The notes: generated by a model from the sequence alone, not told the origin. DNA of 64,000 nt from Flavobacterium hydrophilum (GCF_003202405.1 NZ_QJHL01000005.1:124001-188000), one strand, 5' to 3'; shown: positions 35,394 through 44,306, counted from the stretch's first letter. Numbers and translations are program-made.

Positions 35394-35418
35394 TTGAAAT
35401 AATTTAAAATCAACGAAA

Positions 35419-35739
35419 ATGGATTTAATGGGAATGATGGGCAAACTTAAAGAAACCCAACAAAAAATTGAAGATACAAAAAAACGCCTTGATACTGTTT
35501 TAATAGATGAAGAAAGTGCTGACGGATTATTGAAAATTACAATTACAGCCAGCCGAAAAGTAAAATCAGTTTCTATTGATGATTCTTTATTAGAAGATAA
35601 AGAGCAACTTGAAGATTATTTAATTGTAACCCTAAACAAAGCTATCGAAAAAGCGACCAGTGTTAACGAAAGAGAATTGGATGCTGTAGCCAAAATGGAT
35701 ATGCCAATGATTCCCGGAATGGATAATCTTTTTAAGTAA
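35419..35739 (+). CDS. YbaB/EbfC family nucleoid-associated protein
   Basis: The 106-aa protein begins MDLMGMMGKLKETQQKIEDTKKRL and shows the small YbaB/EbfC layout of a helix, three strands and two helices, ending in MDMPMIPGMDNLF. Members form dimers that bind DNA with modest preference and are usually nucleoid-associated. In many bacteria the gene is beside recR and dnaX, but here it stands alone, which is normal in Bacteroidota. Promoter and a hairpin terminator flank it. Confidence 0.9.
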   Translation: MDLMGMMGKLKETQQKIEDTKKRLDTVLIDEESADGLLKITITASRKVKSVSIDDSLLEDKEQLEDYLIVTLNKAIEKATSVNERELDAVAKMDMPMIPGMDNLFK

Positions 35740-35759
35740 AACTTTAAAATTGTTTCAAG

Positions 35760-35796
35760 TTTCAGGTTTCAAGTTAATCGCTATACAAACCTGAAA
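35760..35796. terminator. Hairpin between ybaB and the threonine aldolase gene
   Basis: Perfect 10-base arms TTTCAGGTTT (35760-35769) and AAACCTGAAA (35787-35796) lie between convergent genes. They are part of CAAGTTTCAGGTTTCAAGTT-type words that recur in the window (also near 29850-29885). Confidence 0.6.
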
Positions 35797-35825
35797 CCTG
35801 AAATAAAAATAATCTGAAACAAAAC

Positions 35826-36845
35826 TTAGAACTTTTGAAGCGTTTCAATCACATAGGTATGCATAACTTCTTTATAATCTAAGTGCGTAACAACTCTTAG
35901 TTTATTATGCCCAAGCGAACTTATCAAAATATTTTTCTGCTTCAATTTTTCAATTAACAGCTGATCGCTATAACCTTCTGCTAAAGAAAAAATCAAAATA
36001 TTGGTTTCTACAGGTTCAATAGCTGCTACCCATGATTTTGTCTTTAAAACTGCCGCAATTTCCTTGGCTCTTCGGTGGTCTTCAGCCATTCTTTCGATAT
36101 TATGAGCTAAAGCATACAATCCGGCTGCTGCCAAATAGCCAACCTGACGCATTCCTCCACCCAGTATCTTCCTGATTCTTAACGCTCTGTGAATATCTGC
36201 TTTACTTCCTAATAAAATTGAACCAATTGGAGCCCCCAATCCTTTTGATAAACAAACCGAAATGGTATCGAAAATTGCTCCAAATTCTTTAGGATTTTGT
36301 CTTTTTGCAACCAATGCATTCCAAATTCTCGCTCCATCCAGATGGAATTTCAAATTATTAGCATCGCAAACTTTTTTTATTTCTCTTAAATCTTCTAATT
36401 CATAACAGGCACCACCGCCTTTATTGGTTGTATTTTCTACACAAACCAAACTCGTTAAAGGACTGTGATAAAACTCAGGATCATTTATCGCTGCAGCAAC
36501 CTGAGCCGCATTTATCATTCCTCTGTCACCATCTAATAAACAGCATGAAACGCCACTGTTAAAAGAAACCCCACCACCTTCATAATGGTAAACATGAGCA
36601 TATTTATCAGCTATTAATTGCTCTCCCGGTTGTGTATGTAATTTAATCGCAGTTTGATTTGCCATAGTTCCTGACGGAAAAAAAAGTCCAGCTTCCATAC
36701 CAAAAAACTCAGCTACCCTGGTCTCTAATTCGATAACCGTCGGATCTTGCCTGTATACGTCGTCGCCAACATGAGCGTTGAACATATACTGCAGCATTTC
36801 GTAGCTAGGCTTGGTAATAGTATCGCTGATTAAATTTATTTCCAT
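35826..36845 (-). CDS. ltaE: Low-specificity L-threonine aldolase
   Basis: The 339-aa PLP enzyme splits threonine or allo-threonine to glycine and acetaldehyde. Opening residues MEINLISDTITKPS, the HLDGARIWNA cofactor-site segment and the lysine motif SVCLSKGLGAPIGS are diagnostic for the aldolase I family. Length is normal for a tetrameric LtaE. The gene stands alone with a -7 box (36877-36884) on the minus strand 32 bp upstream. Stereospecificity between L-threonine and L-allo-threonine cannot be told from sequence. Confidence 0.93.
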   Translation of the reverse strand: MEINLISDTITKPSYEMLQYMFNAHVGDDVYRQDPTVIELETRVAEFFGMEAGLFFPSGTMANQTAIKLHTQPGEQLIADKYAHVYHYEGGGVSFNSGVSCCLLDGDRGMINAAQVAAAINDPEFYHSPLTSLVCVENTTNKGGGACYELEDLREIKKVCDANNLKFHLDGARIWNALVAKRQNPKEFGAIFDTISVCLSKGLGAPIGSILLGSKADIHRALRIRKILGGGMRQVGYLAAAGLYALAHNIERMAEDHRRAKEIAAVLKTKSWVAAIEPVETNILIFSLAEGYSDQLLIEKLKQKNILISSLGHNKLRVVTHLDYKEVMHTYVIETLQKF

Positions 36846-36876
36846 ATTCTAAAAACTATATCTTATTTTTGTAGTG

Positions 36877-36884
36877 CAAAATTA
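36877..36884 (-). promoter_or_regulatory. -7 box of the threonine aldolase gene
   Basis: TAATTTTG on the minus strand, an exact -7 match, 32 bp before the start codon. Confidence 0.5.
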
Positions 36885-36996
36885 CGTATAACTGATAGTT
36901 ATTAACAGCGAGTTTTAATAAATTTTAACTTGCGGTTTATTACTCAACCAAATTAACGTAATATTTGTAAAAAACATATAAAACTACTATTAATTT

Positions 36997-38095
36997 ATGA
37001 CAACAGCCGAACAAGTAAAAGGTATTGTGGAGCGCCTTGGTGCGTTGAGGAGGTATCTTTGACGTTGATGCCAAGCTAATCGAAATTGCAAACGAAGAAG
37101 AAAAAACTTTTGCTCCTGATTTTTGGAACAAACCAAAAGAAGCAGAAATAATTGTAAAAAATCTTCGAAACAAGAAAAAATGGATTGAAGATTACGACAA
37201 AGCTGTCGAACTTACAGATGAACTCCAGCTTGCTTATGATTTTTATAAAGAAGGAGAACTTTCTGTTGAAGAACTGGATGAAAATTACAACACAACGCAA
37301 CTTCACATTGAGAACATCGAATTCAAAAACATGCTTTCTGATGAAGGTGACAGCTTAAGTGCTGTAGTTCAAATCACTGCCGGAGCCGGTGGAACCGAAA
37401 GCTGTGACTGGGCAGGAATGCTGATGCGTATGTACATGATGTGGGGAGAAAGTTATGGCTATAAAATAAAGGAACTCAACTTTCAGGAAGGTGATGTTGC
37501 CGGAATAAAAACCGTAACTTTAGAATTCGAAGGCGATTATTCTTTTGGTTATCTGAAAGGAGAAAATGGCGTTCACCGCTTAGTCCGAATTTCGCCTTTT
37601 GACAGTAATGCCAAACGCCATACATCGTTTGTATCTGTCTATGTTTATCCGCTTGTTGATGACAGTATCGAAATTGACATTAATCCTGCTGATATCGAGA
37701 TTACAACATCCCGTTCAAGCGGTGCCGGAGGACAAAACGTAAACAAGGTTGAAACCAAAGTACAGCTGGTTCACAAACCAACCGGAATCCAGATTCAGTG
37801 TTCTGAAACCAGATCTCAGCAAGACAACAGACAGCGTGCTATGCAAATGCTTCGTTCTCAATTGTACGAAATTGAATTAAAGAAACAACAAGCGCAACGT
37901 GCCGATATTGAAGCCGGAAAGATGAAAATCGAATGGGGCTCACAGATACGTAATTATGTAATGCAGCCTTATAAATTGGTAAAAGACGTCCGTACCGGAT
38001 ATGAAACCAGTGATGTTGATGGTGTAATGAACGGAAATATTGATCCGTTTTTAAAAGCTTTCTTAATGATGATGGGGCAAAAAGAAGAAGAATAA
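36997..38095 (+). CDS. prfB: Peptide chain release factor 2 with programmed +1 frameshift
   Basis: The gene starts at ATG 36997, reads 21 codons (MTTAEQVKGIVERLGALRRYL) and meets TGA at 37060-37062; a +1 shift at CTTTGAC continues from 37061 in the next frame to the stop at 38095. The joined protein is 365 aa. The shift site is preceded by AGGAGG (37048-37053) three nucleotides before CTT, the same spacing as in Escherichia coli prfB. The anticodon-like SPF (residues 199-201) and the catalytic GGQ (244-246) are present. The factor releases peptides at UGA and UAA, and the internal UGA gives autoregulation. The two parts together form one intact gene. Confidence 0.97.
37048..37062 (+). promoter_or_regulatory. 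prfB frameshift signal
   Basis: The stretch holds an internal Shine-Dalgarno-like AGGAGG, spacer TAT, slip codon CTT and in-frame stop TGA followed by C, the classical signal for a +1 shift. Confidence 0.95.
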
Positions 38096-38185
38096 TATCG
38101 TTTTCAGTCACAGTATTCAGTTTTTTAGTTAGTCACAGTAAACTTGAAACATGAAACTTTAAACATGAAACTAAAATATGAAGTT

Positions 38186-38632
38186 ATGATTAAATGGTCA
38201 GATGTAATTCATTTTACAAATAAAGGAAATCCAACTCCGGACAAAAGAGTAGAGAAAACAGAAGAAGAATGGAAACAGCTTTTAACACCTGAAGAATTTC
38301 AGGTTGCCCGTTTAAAAGGCACTGAAAGATCGTTTAGTTCTGAATTATGCAGTTTGTTTGATCCGGGAATTTATGAATGTAAATGCTGTGGTACTCTGCT
38401 TTTTGACGCCAGTGAAAAATTTGAATCCGGGACAGGGTGGCCATCTTTTACCCAGCCTCTTAAAGAAAATGCAATTGCCTATCATGCTGACAAGTCATAC
38501 GGGATGATTCGCGTCGAAGTAGTCTGCAATACCTGCGATGCCCATCTGGGACATGTTTTCCCTGATGGTCCGGGCCCAAGTGGCTTAAGATATTGCATCA
38601 ACGCGGTTTCTCTTACCAAAACAAAAGAGTAA
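38186..38632 (+). CDS. msrB: Peptide-methionine (R)-S-oxide reductase
   Basis: The protein (148 aa from the ATG at 38186, MIKWSDVIHFT) repairs methionine-R-sulfoxide. It has two zinc-binding CxxC pairs (CKCC and CNTC), the GTGWPSF and DAHLGHVFPDGP motifs, and the catalytic cysteine in LRYCINA near the end. I prefer 38186; the upstream in-frame ATGs at 38144 and 38165 fall in intergenic-type repeat words (AAACATGAAAC). The gene is probably monocistronic and has a strong terminator. Confidence 0.92.
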   Translation: MIKWSDVIHFTNKGNPTPDKRVEKTEEEWKQLLTPEEFQVARLKGTERSFSSELCSLFDPGIYECKCCGTLLFDASEKFESGTGWPSFTQPLKENAIAYHADKSYGMIRVEVVCNTCDAHLGHVFPDGPGPSGLRYCINAVSLTKTKE

Positions 38633-38650
38633 CATTTACATCAAAAAATT

Positions 38651-38686
38651 AAAAGCGATTCATCCTGAAAAATGAATCGCTTTTTT
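38651..38686 (+). terminator. Terminator of msrB
   Basis: A long stem (AAAAGCGATTCAT, 38651-38663, with ATGAATCGCTTTT) is followed by six T, 18 bp after the msrB stop. Confidence 0.88.
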
Positions 38687-39219
38687 GCTTTAAATTGATA
38701 TTTAAGACATTACAAACAGAAAAAAAATCTATTTAGCAAAATATTATTTTAAACTTTATCCTGTTAATGTTTCATCTACAGAATGTTAATCTTTAAATTA
38801 GGATATAAAAACACTTTTGATTTATTCTTTTTTGTATTAAAAAGAAAATTATATAAAAAATTCAAACTGAATAAATTATCCAGTTTTATTGCAAAATCTG
38901 ACCTATCGCAACACAGCCCCTCTTTAAACCAACAAACACAGGCTTTTAACTGATTAACAATGCATTAAAACTAATATATTATTGCAAAAAACATTAATAA
39001 ATCATGTTTATTGAATCAGTTTACAGCAAAATAAAAAGCTAAAGGATAGTCAAAAATTCCTAAAACAATTAATAATTCAGTATTTTAAATGTTAAAAAAA
39101 TACTTTTAAAGTTTTTAATTCAAAATATAATTAAAAAACTTCAAAATAAGATTAGGTAATTCAAATCTTATTTATTTTATTTGGCGAAAATTAACCCAAA
39201 TAAAATTTTAATTCATTAG
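38687..39219. other. AT-rich stretch upstream of the lpxD-like gene
   Basis: These 533 bases are extremely AT-rich and hold no credible reading frame, no exact TAnnTTTG box near the next gene and no repeat that I can recognise. One less AT-rich patch (about 38905-38930) has no obvious feature. The promoter of the lpxD-like gene must be here but I cannot place it. Confidence 0.5.
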
Positions 39220-40218
39220 ATGAAATCCTATTCAATTCAAGAAATTAACGAAGTAATAAAAGGTGAAATTTATGGCACTACTTCTCAATGCATAACAGCT
39301 ACGGAACAATTAGAAAAAGCTACGACTTCTGAAATTTCTTTTATAGGAAATAAAAAATATGAAAAATTGTGGGAAGCTTCTAAAGCCTCAGTAGCAGTTG
39401 TTAACGAAGACATTTCTATTGAACCGGGAGACAATCGTGCTTTTATTAAAGTAAAAAATGCTGATTTGGCCATGTCTCAAATTTTAGCCCTTTTTGCTCC
39501 ACCTAGTCCGATATTTCATAATGAAATTCACAGGACAGCAGTAATAGACGAAACCGCTATTATTGGCGAAGGAACTAAAATTGGGGCAGGATGCTATATT
39601 GGCCCAAAAGTAGAAATTGCTGCAAATGTTACGATTTATCCCAATGTTACTATTCTGGATGAATGTACTATTGGTAAAAATACTATTATCTGGTCCGGAG
39701 CTGTAGTTCGTGAACGTTGCCATATTGGCAATGACTGCATTATTCATCCAAATGCAACGATTGGGGCAGATGGTTTTGGATTCCGTCCTTGTAAGGAAAA
39801 AGGGTTAGTAAAAATTCCACAAATCGGAAATGTAATTATAGGAAACGGAGTAGAAATTGGTGCCAATACTTGTGTTGACCGTGGAAAATTCAGTTCTACT
39901 ATTCTTGGAGATGGCTGTAAAATTGATAATTTAGTTCAAATTGGACATAACAGTAAACTAGGCAAGTTCTGTATCATGGCAGGAAATAGCGGTTTAGCCG
40001 GTTCTGTAACTTTAGGAAATGGGGTTATTATTGGGGGAAGCGCTTCTATAAAAGATCACACTACGATTGGAGACGGGGCTGTAGTTGGTGCTGGTTCAGG
40101 TGTAACGGGAGATATTCCGGCAGGAAAAACAATGCTTGGATACCCGGCTGTTGAAGCTCGTGACGCTTTAAAACAATGGGCAATTTTAAAACGACTTGTC
40201 TGCGATTCTAAAAAATAA
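39220..40218 (+). CDS. lpxD: UDP-3-O-acylglucosamine N-acyltransferase (LpxD-like)
   Basis: The 332-aa enzyme adds the second acyl chain in lipid A synthesis. It has an N-terminal uridine-binding-type domain (about residues 1-100) and a left-handed beta helix of hexapeptide repeats (about 105-290, for example IGEGTKIGAGCYIGPKVEI), closed by a helical C-terminal end. The likely catalytic histidine is in QIGHNSKLG. It is not beside other lipid A genes, so it may be the extra LpxD-like copy many Bacteroidota have; a different acceptor cannot be excluded. Confidence 0.85.
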   Translation: MKSYSIQEINEVIKGEIYGTTSQCITATEQLEKATTSEISFIGNKKYEKLWEASKASVAVVNEDISIEPGDNRAFIKVKNADLAMSQILALFAPPSPIFHNEIHRTAVIDETAIIGEGTKIGAGCYIGPKVEIAANVTIYPNVTILDECTIGKNTIIWSGAVVRERCHIGNDCIIHPNATIGADGFGFRPCKEKGLVKIPQIGNVIIGNGVEIGANTCVDRGKFSSTILGDGCKIDNLVQIGHNSKLGKFCIMAGNSGLAGSVTLGNGVIIGGSASIKDHTTIGDGAVVGAGSGVTGDIPAGKTMLGYPAVEARDALKQWAILKRLVCDSKK

Positions 40219-40240
40219 TCAAAATAATAAAATATAAAAA

Positions 40241-40268
40241 AACAGAAGTTCCCTTCTGTTTTTTTTTT
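40241..40268 (+). terminator. Terminator of the lpxD-like gene
   Basis: The stem AACAGAAG (40241-40248) with CTTCTGTT (40253-40260) is followed by a long T run, 23 bp after the stop codon. Confidence 0.85.
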
Positions 40269-40295
40269 GCTCCATTATATAAACCTGAAAAAAAA

Positions 40296-40502
40296 TTATA
40301 AAGCTTCACATTCAAAACCTAAAATTTTCATCAAAAAAATAATCTCTTTCATACTATTATTATCTGACTCAAACCTCAAAATACAGTCACAATCTTCAAG
40401 ATCAAAATTCCAATTAGAGTTTGGAAATAATTTATTCAATTTTGGTGTCACTTTTTTTACTTTCGAAATGTTGTCAACATTTGTCTTGAATACAAAAATC
40501 AT
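40296..40502 (-). CDS. Small ferredoxin-fold-like protein
   Basis: The 68-aa protein has the strand-helix-strand-strand-helix pattern of small metal-binding (HMA-like) domains: MIFVFKTNV, KVTPKLNKLF, WNFDLED, CILRFES, KEIIFLMKILGF. It lacks the CxxC metal site at the first loop but has DCDC in the middle. It is the last gene of the TetR-controlled operon and begins 9 bp after the DUF3817 gene. The role is not known. Confidence 0.68.
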   Translation of the reverse strand: MIFVFKTNVDNISKVKKVTPKLNKLFPNSNWNFDLEDCDCILRFESDNNSMKEIIFLMKILGFECEAL

Positions 40503-40510
40503 AACTATTA

Positions 40511-40819
40511 TTAATTTTGAATTTTACTTAAAATTTTAGAATCAATATAAAAAGTTCCAAACGGAATTATACAAGCCAAAAGTACTTTCCATGTTATTTC
40601 TTTAAATTTCCAGTTCTGCTCTACTCCTACGCTCAAAGTATTAAAAACAAAAAGCAGAAACAAAGCTCCGTGAATCGTTCCCACAGGTCTCGTTAAAAAA
40701 GGCATTTCAAAAATATATTTCATTGGCATTGCTATAAAAAGCAAAATTAAAAGAGAAGTACCTTCAAGGAATCCAATAATTCGTAATCTTCCGGTATTTG
40801 TCAGGAGTAAATTTTTCAT
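40511..40819 (-). CDS. DUF3817 membrane protein
   Basis: The 102-aa protein has three hydrophobic segments. Its beginning GRLRIIGFLEGTSLLILLFIAMPMKY and the PVGTIHGALFLLFV segment are the hallmarks of DUF3817. Members sit in the inner membrane and are of unknown function. It lies 2 bp after the preceding membrane gene, so both are coexpressed under the TetR-like regulator. Confidence 0.88.
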   Translation of the reverse strand: MKNLLLTNTGRLRIIGFLEGTSLLILLFIAMPMKYIFEMPFLTRPVGTIHGALFLLFVFNTLSVGVEQNWKFKEITWKVLLACIIPFGTFYIDSKILSKIQN

Positions 40820-40821
40820 AA

Positions 40822-41280
40822 TTATCTAAAATAAGGTCGGTTTGCAAATGGTGAAAAAGGCCACGGAATGGCAATAAAAATGATTAATAAAGCGATAGAA
40901 AACCACAGAAACATGGTTTTGAATTTTTGCTCGTCAGAAAGTTTTCTTTTGGCTAAAGCCGAACCAATTGTAATAAAAACTATCCCAGTAAGCATTAAAA
41001 CTATATGAATTATTCCGAAGAATGAAGCATCTAAATTTTGAATTGCTTCTTTAAAGTTTTTCCAGAAATATTTCACAATAGGGCTCTGCACATACACTAA
41101 TATTCCAAAAATTAACTGAATATGGGCAATTGTAGCTGTCCAGTGCCGCGCGAGGTTATCTTTTTTAGTAAAAGGAAGTTTTTGAGAGTAACCTTTGTAA
41201 GCAATGTAAATAGAATATAACAAGCTTACCAATACGAACCATCTTATAAAAGAATGGCATTCTAATAGTGATTGATACAT
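40822..41280 (-). CDS. Multi-pass membrane protein of the TetR operon
   Basis: The protein (152 aa from the ATG at 41280, MYQSLLECHSFIRW) has four predicted transmembrane segments and charged ends. The conserved HSFIRWFVLVSLLYSI start and HWTATIAHIQLIFGI segment contain histidines that could bind haem, as in small cytochrome b-like membrane proteins, but I cannot confirm this. I prefer 41280 to the upstream ATG at 41304, which falls in the promoter -7 box. It heads the operon with DUF3817 and a small soluble gene. Confidence 0.75.
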   Translation of the reverse strand: MYQSLLECHSFIRWFVLVSLLYSIYIAYKGYSQKLPFTKKDNLARHWTATIAHIQLIFGILVYVQSPIVKYFWKNFKEAIQNLDASFFGIIHIVLMLTGIVFITIGSALAKRKLSDEQKFKTMFLWFSIALLIIFIAIPWPFSPFANRPYFR

Positions 41281-41301
41281 TGTTTTTTGATTTAGACAAT
41301 G

Positions 41302-41309
41302 CAAATATA
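41302..41309 (-). promoter_or_regulatory. -7 box of the TetR-controlled membrane operon
   Basis: TATATTTG on the minus strand, an exact -7 match, 21 bp before the ATG at 41280. The TetR operator lies directly upstream. Confidence 0.55.
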
Positions 41310-41311
41310 TT

Positions 41312-41339
41312 CAAAAACATACTAAACAGTATGTTTTTG
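41312..41339. promoter_or_regulatory. TetR-type operator before the membrane operon
   Basis: Perfect 12-base arms (CAAAAACATACT and AGTATGTTTTTG) with a 4-nt spacer lie 2 bp upstream of the -7 box. The core TACT-N4-AGTA matches the palindrome before the tetR gene, which supports an operator rather than a terminator. Confidence 0.65.
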
Positions 41340-41349
41340 AAAAATAATT

Positions 41350-41940
41350 TTATTTTAAGCCATTTAAATAGCTCCTAAGCTCTTTTAAATAAACAAGATA
41401 AGATGAATTATCATTTTGAAGTTTTCCAAAATTCCGTATTCCCCAATAGCCGGATAATATAAAAAAAGCGACCTGTTCTCCAATCACATCTTTACGAATC
41501 AAACCGGATGTTTTTCCTTTTTCAATTGAATTTATAATTGTCTTTTTCCATAAATCGACCAATTCTGCCAGAACACCACTAAACTTGTCATTCCACGGCG
41601 TCATTTCCTGAGTTAAATTTCCAACTGGGCAGCCATATTTTACCTGCAAAAAAGGATCTTCGAGCAATAAATACGAAATCATATTATAAAAATCTTCAAT
41701 TGGATTTTGCGAAGATTCTGTTGGCTTTATAAAATGTTCCTGCATCGTTGGTTTTAAAATCTCTTCGATAATAGCAATTCCCATTTCATCTTTTGTTTTG
41801 AAATGATAATAAAAAGCACCTTTTGTAACCTGTGTGGTTGCAATAATATCATCAATACTGGTGGTTTGATATCCTTTTGAATAAATCAGCTCAAATGCTT
41901 TATGAAGAATTGTTAATCTGGTGTTTGCAGCTTTTGACAT
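41350..41940 (-). CDS. TetR/AcrR family transcriptional regulator
   Basis: The 196-aa repressor has an N-terminal helix-turn-helix (residues about 5-55, SIDDIIATTQVTKGAFYYHF) and a helical ligand-binding domain with a C-terminal region typical of the AcrR/NemR type. It is upstream of a three-gene membrane operon on the same strand. Matching palindromes lie at its own start codon and before the operon, so it probably represses both itself and the operon. The ligand is unknown. Confidence 0.9.
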   Translation of the reverse strand: MSKAANTRLTILHKAFELIYSKGYQTTSIDDIIATTQVTKGAFYYHFKTKDEMGIAIIEEILKPTMQEHFIKPTESSQNPIEDFYNMISYLLLEDPFLQVKYGCPVGNLTQEMTPWNDKFSGVLAELVDLWKKTIINSIEKGKTSGLIRKDVIGEQVAFFILSGYWGIRNFGKLQNDNSSYLVYLKELRSYLNGLK

Positions 41941-41943
41941 AAA

Positions 41944-41957
41944 ATACTAATTAGTAT
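41944..41957. promoter_or_regulatory. TetR autoregulatory operator
   Basis: The 14-bp perfect palindrome ATACTAATTAGTAT lies 3 bp before the tetR start codon and shares TACT-N4-AGTA with the operator at 41312-41339. Confidence 0.6.
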
Positions 41958-42124
41958 GGAAAAACAAATTAAGCCAAAAAAAAGAGTTTTCACAAGTCTG
42001 AACTTTTAGAATGTACCAGCAACAGACTTTACTGTCTTTTATTTTTATACCTATAAGGAAGTCCAATTATTTCAATTGATTTTGTAAATTAGCCAACACT
42101 TTTTTTGTAAAACATCAATATCTT

Positions 42125-43753
42125 ATGGATTTAAACTTCAATAAAAACGAAGATCACAATAAACTGTTACTTTCTGAATTAAAACAAAAATTTGCCAAAG
42201 TAAAATTAGGCGGAGGCGAAAAAAGAATCGAGAAATTACATGCTGAAGGCAAAATGACAGCCCGTGAACGCATTGATTATTTGTTAGACGAAAATTCTAA
42301 AAGTATAGAAATTGGTGGTTTTGCAGGCGAAGGAATGTATGCTGAACATGGTGGCTGTCCTTCAGGAGGAGTTGTAATTAAAATAGGATATATCAGAGGA
42401 AAACAGTGTATTGTTGTCGCCAATGATGCAACAGTTAAAGCCGGTGCCTGGTTTCCTATTACAGGAAAGAAAAATTTACGTGCACAGGAAATTGCCATGG
42501 AAAACAGACTTCCGATTATTTATCTCGTAGATAGTGCGGGAGTTTATTTACCGCTTCAGGATGAAATTTTCCCTGATAAGGAACATTTTGGACGCATCTT
42601 TAGAAACAATGCCCAAATGAGCAGCATGGGAATCACTCAAATTGCTGCCGTTATGGGAAGCTGTGTAGCTGGAGGTGCCTATTTGCCTATTATGAGTGAT
42701 GAAGCTTTAATTGTAGATAAAACGGGAAGTATTTTTCTTGCCGGGAGTTATTTGGTTAAAGCTGCAATTGGTGAAACTATTGACAATGAAACTTTAGGCG
42801 GAGCAACTACACACTGCGAAATTTCAGGTGTTACCGATTATAAAGCAAAAGACGACAAAGACGCTTTAGATAAAATCAAAAATATTGTAGATAAAATTGG
42901 AGATTACGATAAAGCTGGCTATAGCCGAATCAAAGCTGAAAAACCTGCTTTAGAACCTAAGGACATTTACGGAATCCTGCCAAAAGCCAGAAACGAGCAA
43001 TACGACATGATGGAAATCATCAATCGCTTGGTTGATAATTCTGAATTTGAGGCTTACAAAGACGGTTATGGACAATCTCTAATTACAGGCTATGCCAGAA
43101 TTGACGGCTGGGCTGTTGGAATTATTGCGAATCAAAGAAAAGTCGTAAAAACCAAAAAAGGTGAAATGCAGTTTGGCGGCGTTATTTATTCTGATAGCGC
43201 TGATAAAGCTACCCGTTTTATTGCAAACTGTAATCAAAAGAAAATTCCATTGGTATTTTTGCAGGATGTTACCGGATTTATGGTTGGATCAAAATCTGAG
43301 CATGGCGGAATCATAAAAGACGGTGCCAAAATGGTCAATGCTGTGAGTAACTCGGTTGTACCAAAATTTACTGTAATTGTTGGAAATTCATACGGTGCAG
43401 GAAATTATGCTATGTGCGGAAAAGCCTATGACCCGAGATTAATATTTGCCTGGCCAAGTGCTGAACTTGCCGTTATGGGTGGAACTCAGGCAGCAAAAGT
43501 TCTGGCTCAAATTGAAGCTTCTTCTCTTAAAGCAAAAGGAGAAGTTGTCGACGAAGCTAAAGAAGCCGAATTATTTAACAAAATAAAAGCACGATACGAT
43601 GAGCAGACTTCTCCATACTATGCTGCTTCAAGATTGTGGACAGATGCTATCATTGATCCGTTAGAAACCCGTACATGGATTTCTATGGGAATCGAAGCAG
43701 CTAACCACGCTCCAATCCAAAAACCATTCAATTTAGGAGTGATTCAGGTTTAG
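42125..43753 (+). CDS. Acyl-CoA carboxylase beta subunit (carboxyltransferase)
   Basis: The 542-aa protein is the carboxyltransferase half of a biotin-dependent acyl-CoA carboxylase (propionyl- or methylcrotonyl-CoA type). It has the two crotonase-like halves, with the glycine-rich MGSCVAGGAYLP in the first and VGNSYGAGNYAMCGKAYDPR in the second, which form the oxyanion holes. The QDVTGFMVG segment is typical of the methylcrotonyl-CoA type. No biotin carboxylase gene is next to it, so its partner is elsewhere. Leucine or propionate metabolism is likely. The substrate is a guess. Confidence 0.9.
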   Translation: MDLNFNKNEDHNKLLLSELKQKFAKVKLGGGEKRIEKLHAEGKMTARERIDYLLDENSKSIEIGGFAGEGMYAEHGGCPSGGVVIKIGYIRGKQCIVVANDATVKAGAWFPITGKKNLRAQEIAMENRLPIIYLVDSAGVYLPLQDEIFPDKEHFGRIFRNNAQMSSMGITQIAAVMGSCVAGGAYLPIMSDEALIVDKTGSIFLAGSYLVKAAIGETIDNETLGGATTHCEISGVTDYKAKDDKDALDKIKNIVDKIGDYDKAGYSRIKAEKPALEPKDIYGILPKARNEQYDMMEIINRLVDNSEFEAYKDGYGQSLITGYARIDGWAVGIIANQRKVVKTKKGEMQFGGVIYSDSADKATRFIANCNQKKIPLVFLQDVTGFMVGSKSEHGGIIKDGAKMVNAVSNSVVPKFTVIVGNSYGAGNYAMCGKAYDPRLIFAWPSAELAVMGGTQAAKVLAQIEASSLKAKGEVVDEAKEAELFNKIKARYDEQTSPYYAASRLWTDAIIDPLETRTWISMGIEAANHAPIQKPFNLGVIQV

Positions 43754-43877
43754 TGTTTTTAAGAATTCTAGAAAATACGTTAAATAAAAAGTAAAAAACT
43801 TATTTTCAAGATGTTACAAATGAATATTTGATTAAAAATTAGTAACTTAGTGTATAATTTTTAATCACTTAAACATC

Positions 43878-44300
43878 ATGGAAAATGTAAAAAGTTTGAA
43901 TAAGTGGGCTAATGCGCACACCTATTTACCATTGGATTTAGTACGTATTGTATTGGGTGTTTTTTTATTCATGAAAGGAGTTTCATTTGTCACGAATGCT
44001 CAGTACCTGCATGATTTAATTTCTCCTATTGATCAGTATGGAGGCGGAATGTTTTTGTTACATTATATCGCACCAGCCCATATGATTGGAGGAATAATGA
44101 TTGTTTTTGGACTACTGACCCGCTGGGCAATTGCAGCTCAGCTACCTATATTATTTGGGGCTGTCCTTGTAAATTTTATGGGACGCATGCACTCCGAAAG
44201 TCTGATTTTAGCAATAGTAGTTTTGTTACTTTGCATATTCTTCCTATTGTATGGCGGAGGAAAACATTCAGCCGATTATTACTTCAAAATGCAGCAATAA
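43878..44300 (+). CDS. DoxX family membrane protein
   Basis: The 140-aa protein has four transmembrane segments, with the DoxX-type opening LDLVRIVLGVFLFMKGV and the later pattern HMIGGIMIVFGLLTRWAI. DoxX proteins belong to thiol-redox and oxidase-linked membrane families, but most members have no proven function. It lies between the carboxylase gene and a small exported protein, with a terminator of its own. Family is confident, role is not. Confidence 0.88.
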   Translation: MENVKSLNKWANAHTYLPLDLVRIVLGVFLFMKGVSFVTNAQYLHDLISPIDQYGGGMFLLHYIAPAHMIGGIMIVFGLLTRWAIAAQLPILFGAVLVNFMGRMHSESLILAIVVLLLCIFFLLYGGGKHSADYYFKMQQ

Positions 44301-44306
44301 CATACA

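Noticed and set aside
37331..38095. Second prfB frame as an independent gene
   Set aside because: It is continuous with the 21-codon first part through a classical +1 frameshift signal, so the two form one gene.
38120..38170. Direct repeats (GTCACAGTA, AAACATGAAAC) before msrB
   Set aside because: They are short, low-complexity intergenic words; I only used them to argue for the later msrB start.
40267..40539. 90-codon plus-strand frame over the small ferredoxin-fold gene
   Set aside because: The opposite strand carries a compact protein-like sequence in operon order; this frame starts in the terminator T run region.
41312..41339. Palindrome after tetR read as a terminator
   Set aside because: The stem matches the operator before tetR and sits against a -7 box, and its 3' T run is interrupted, so an operator is more likely.
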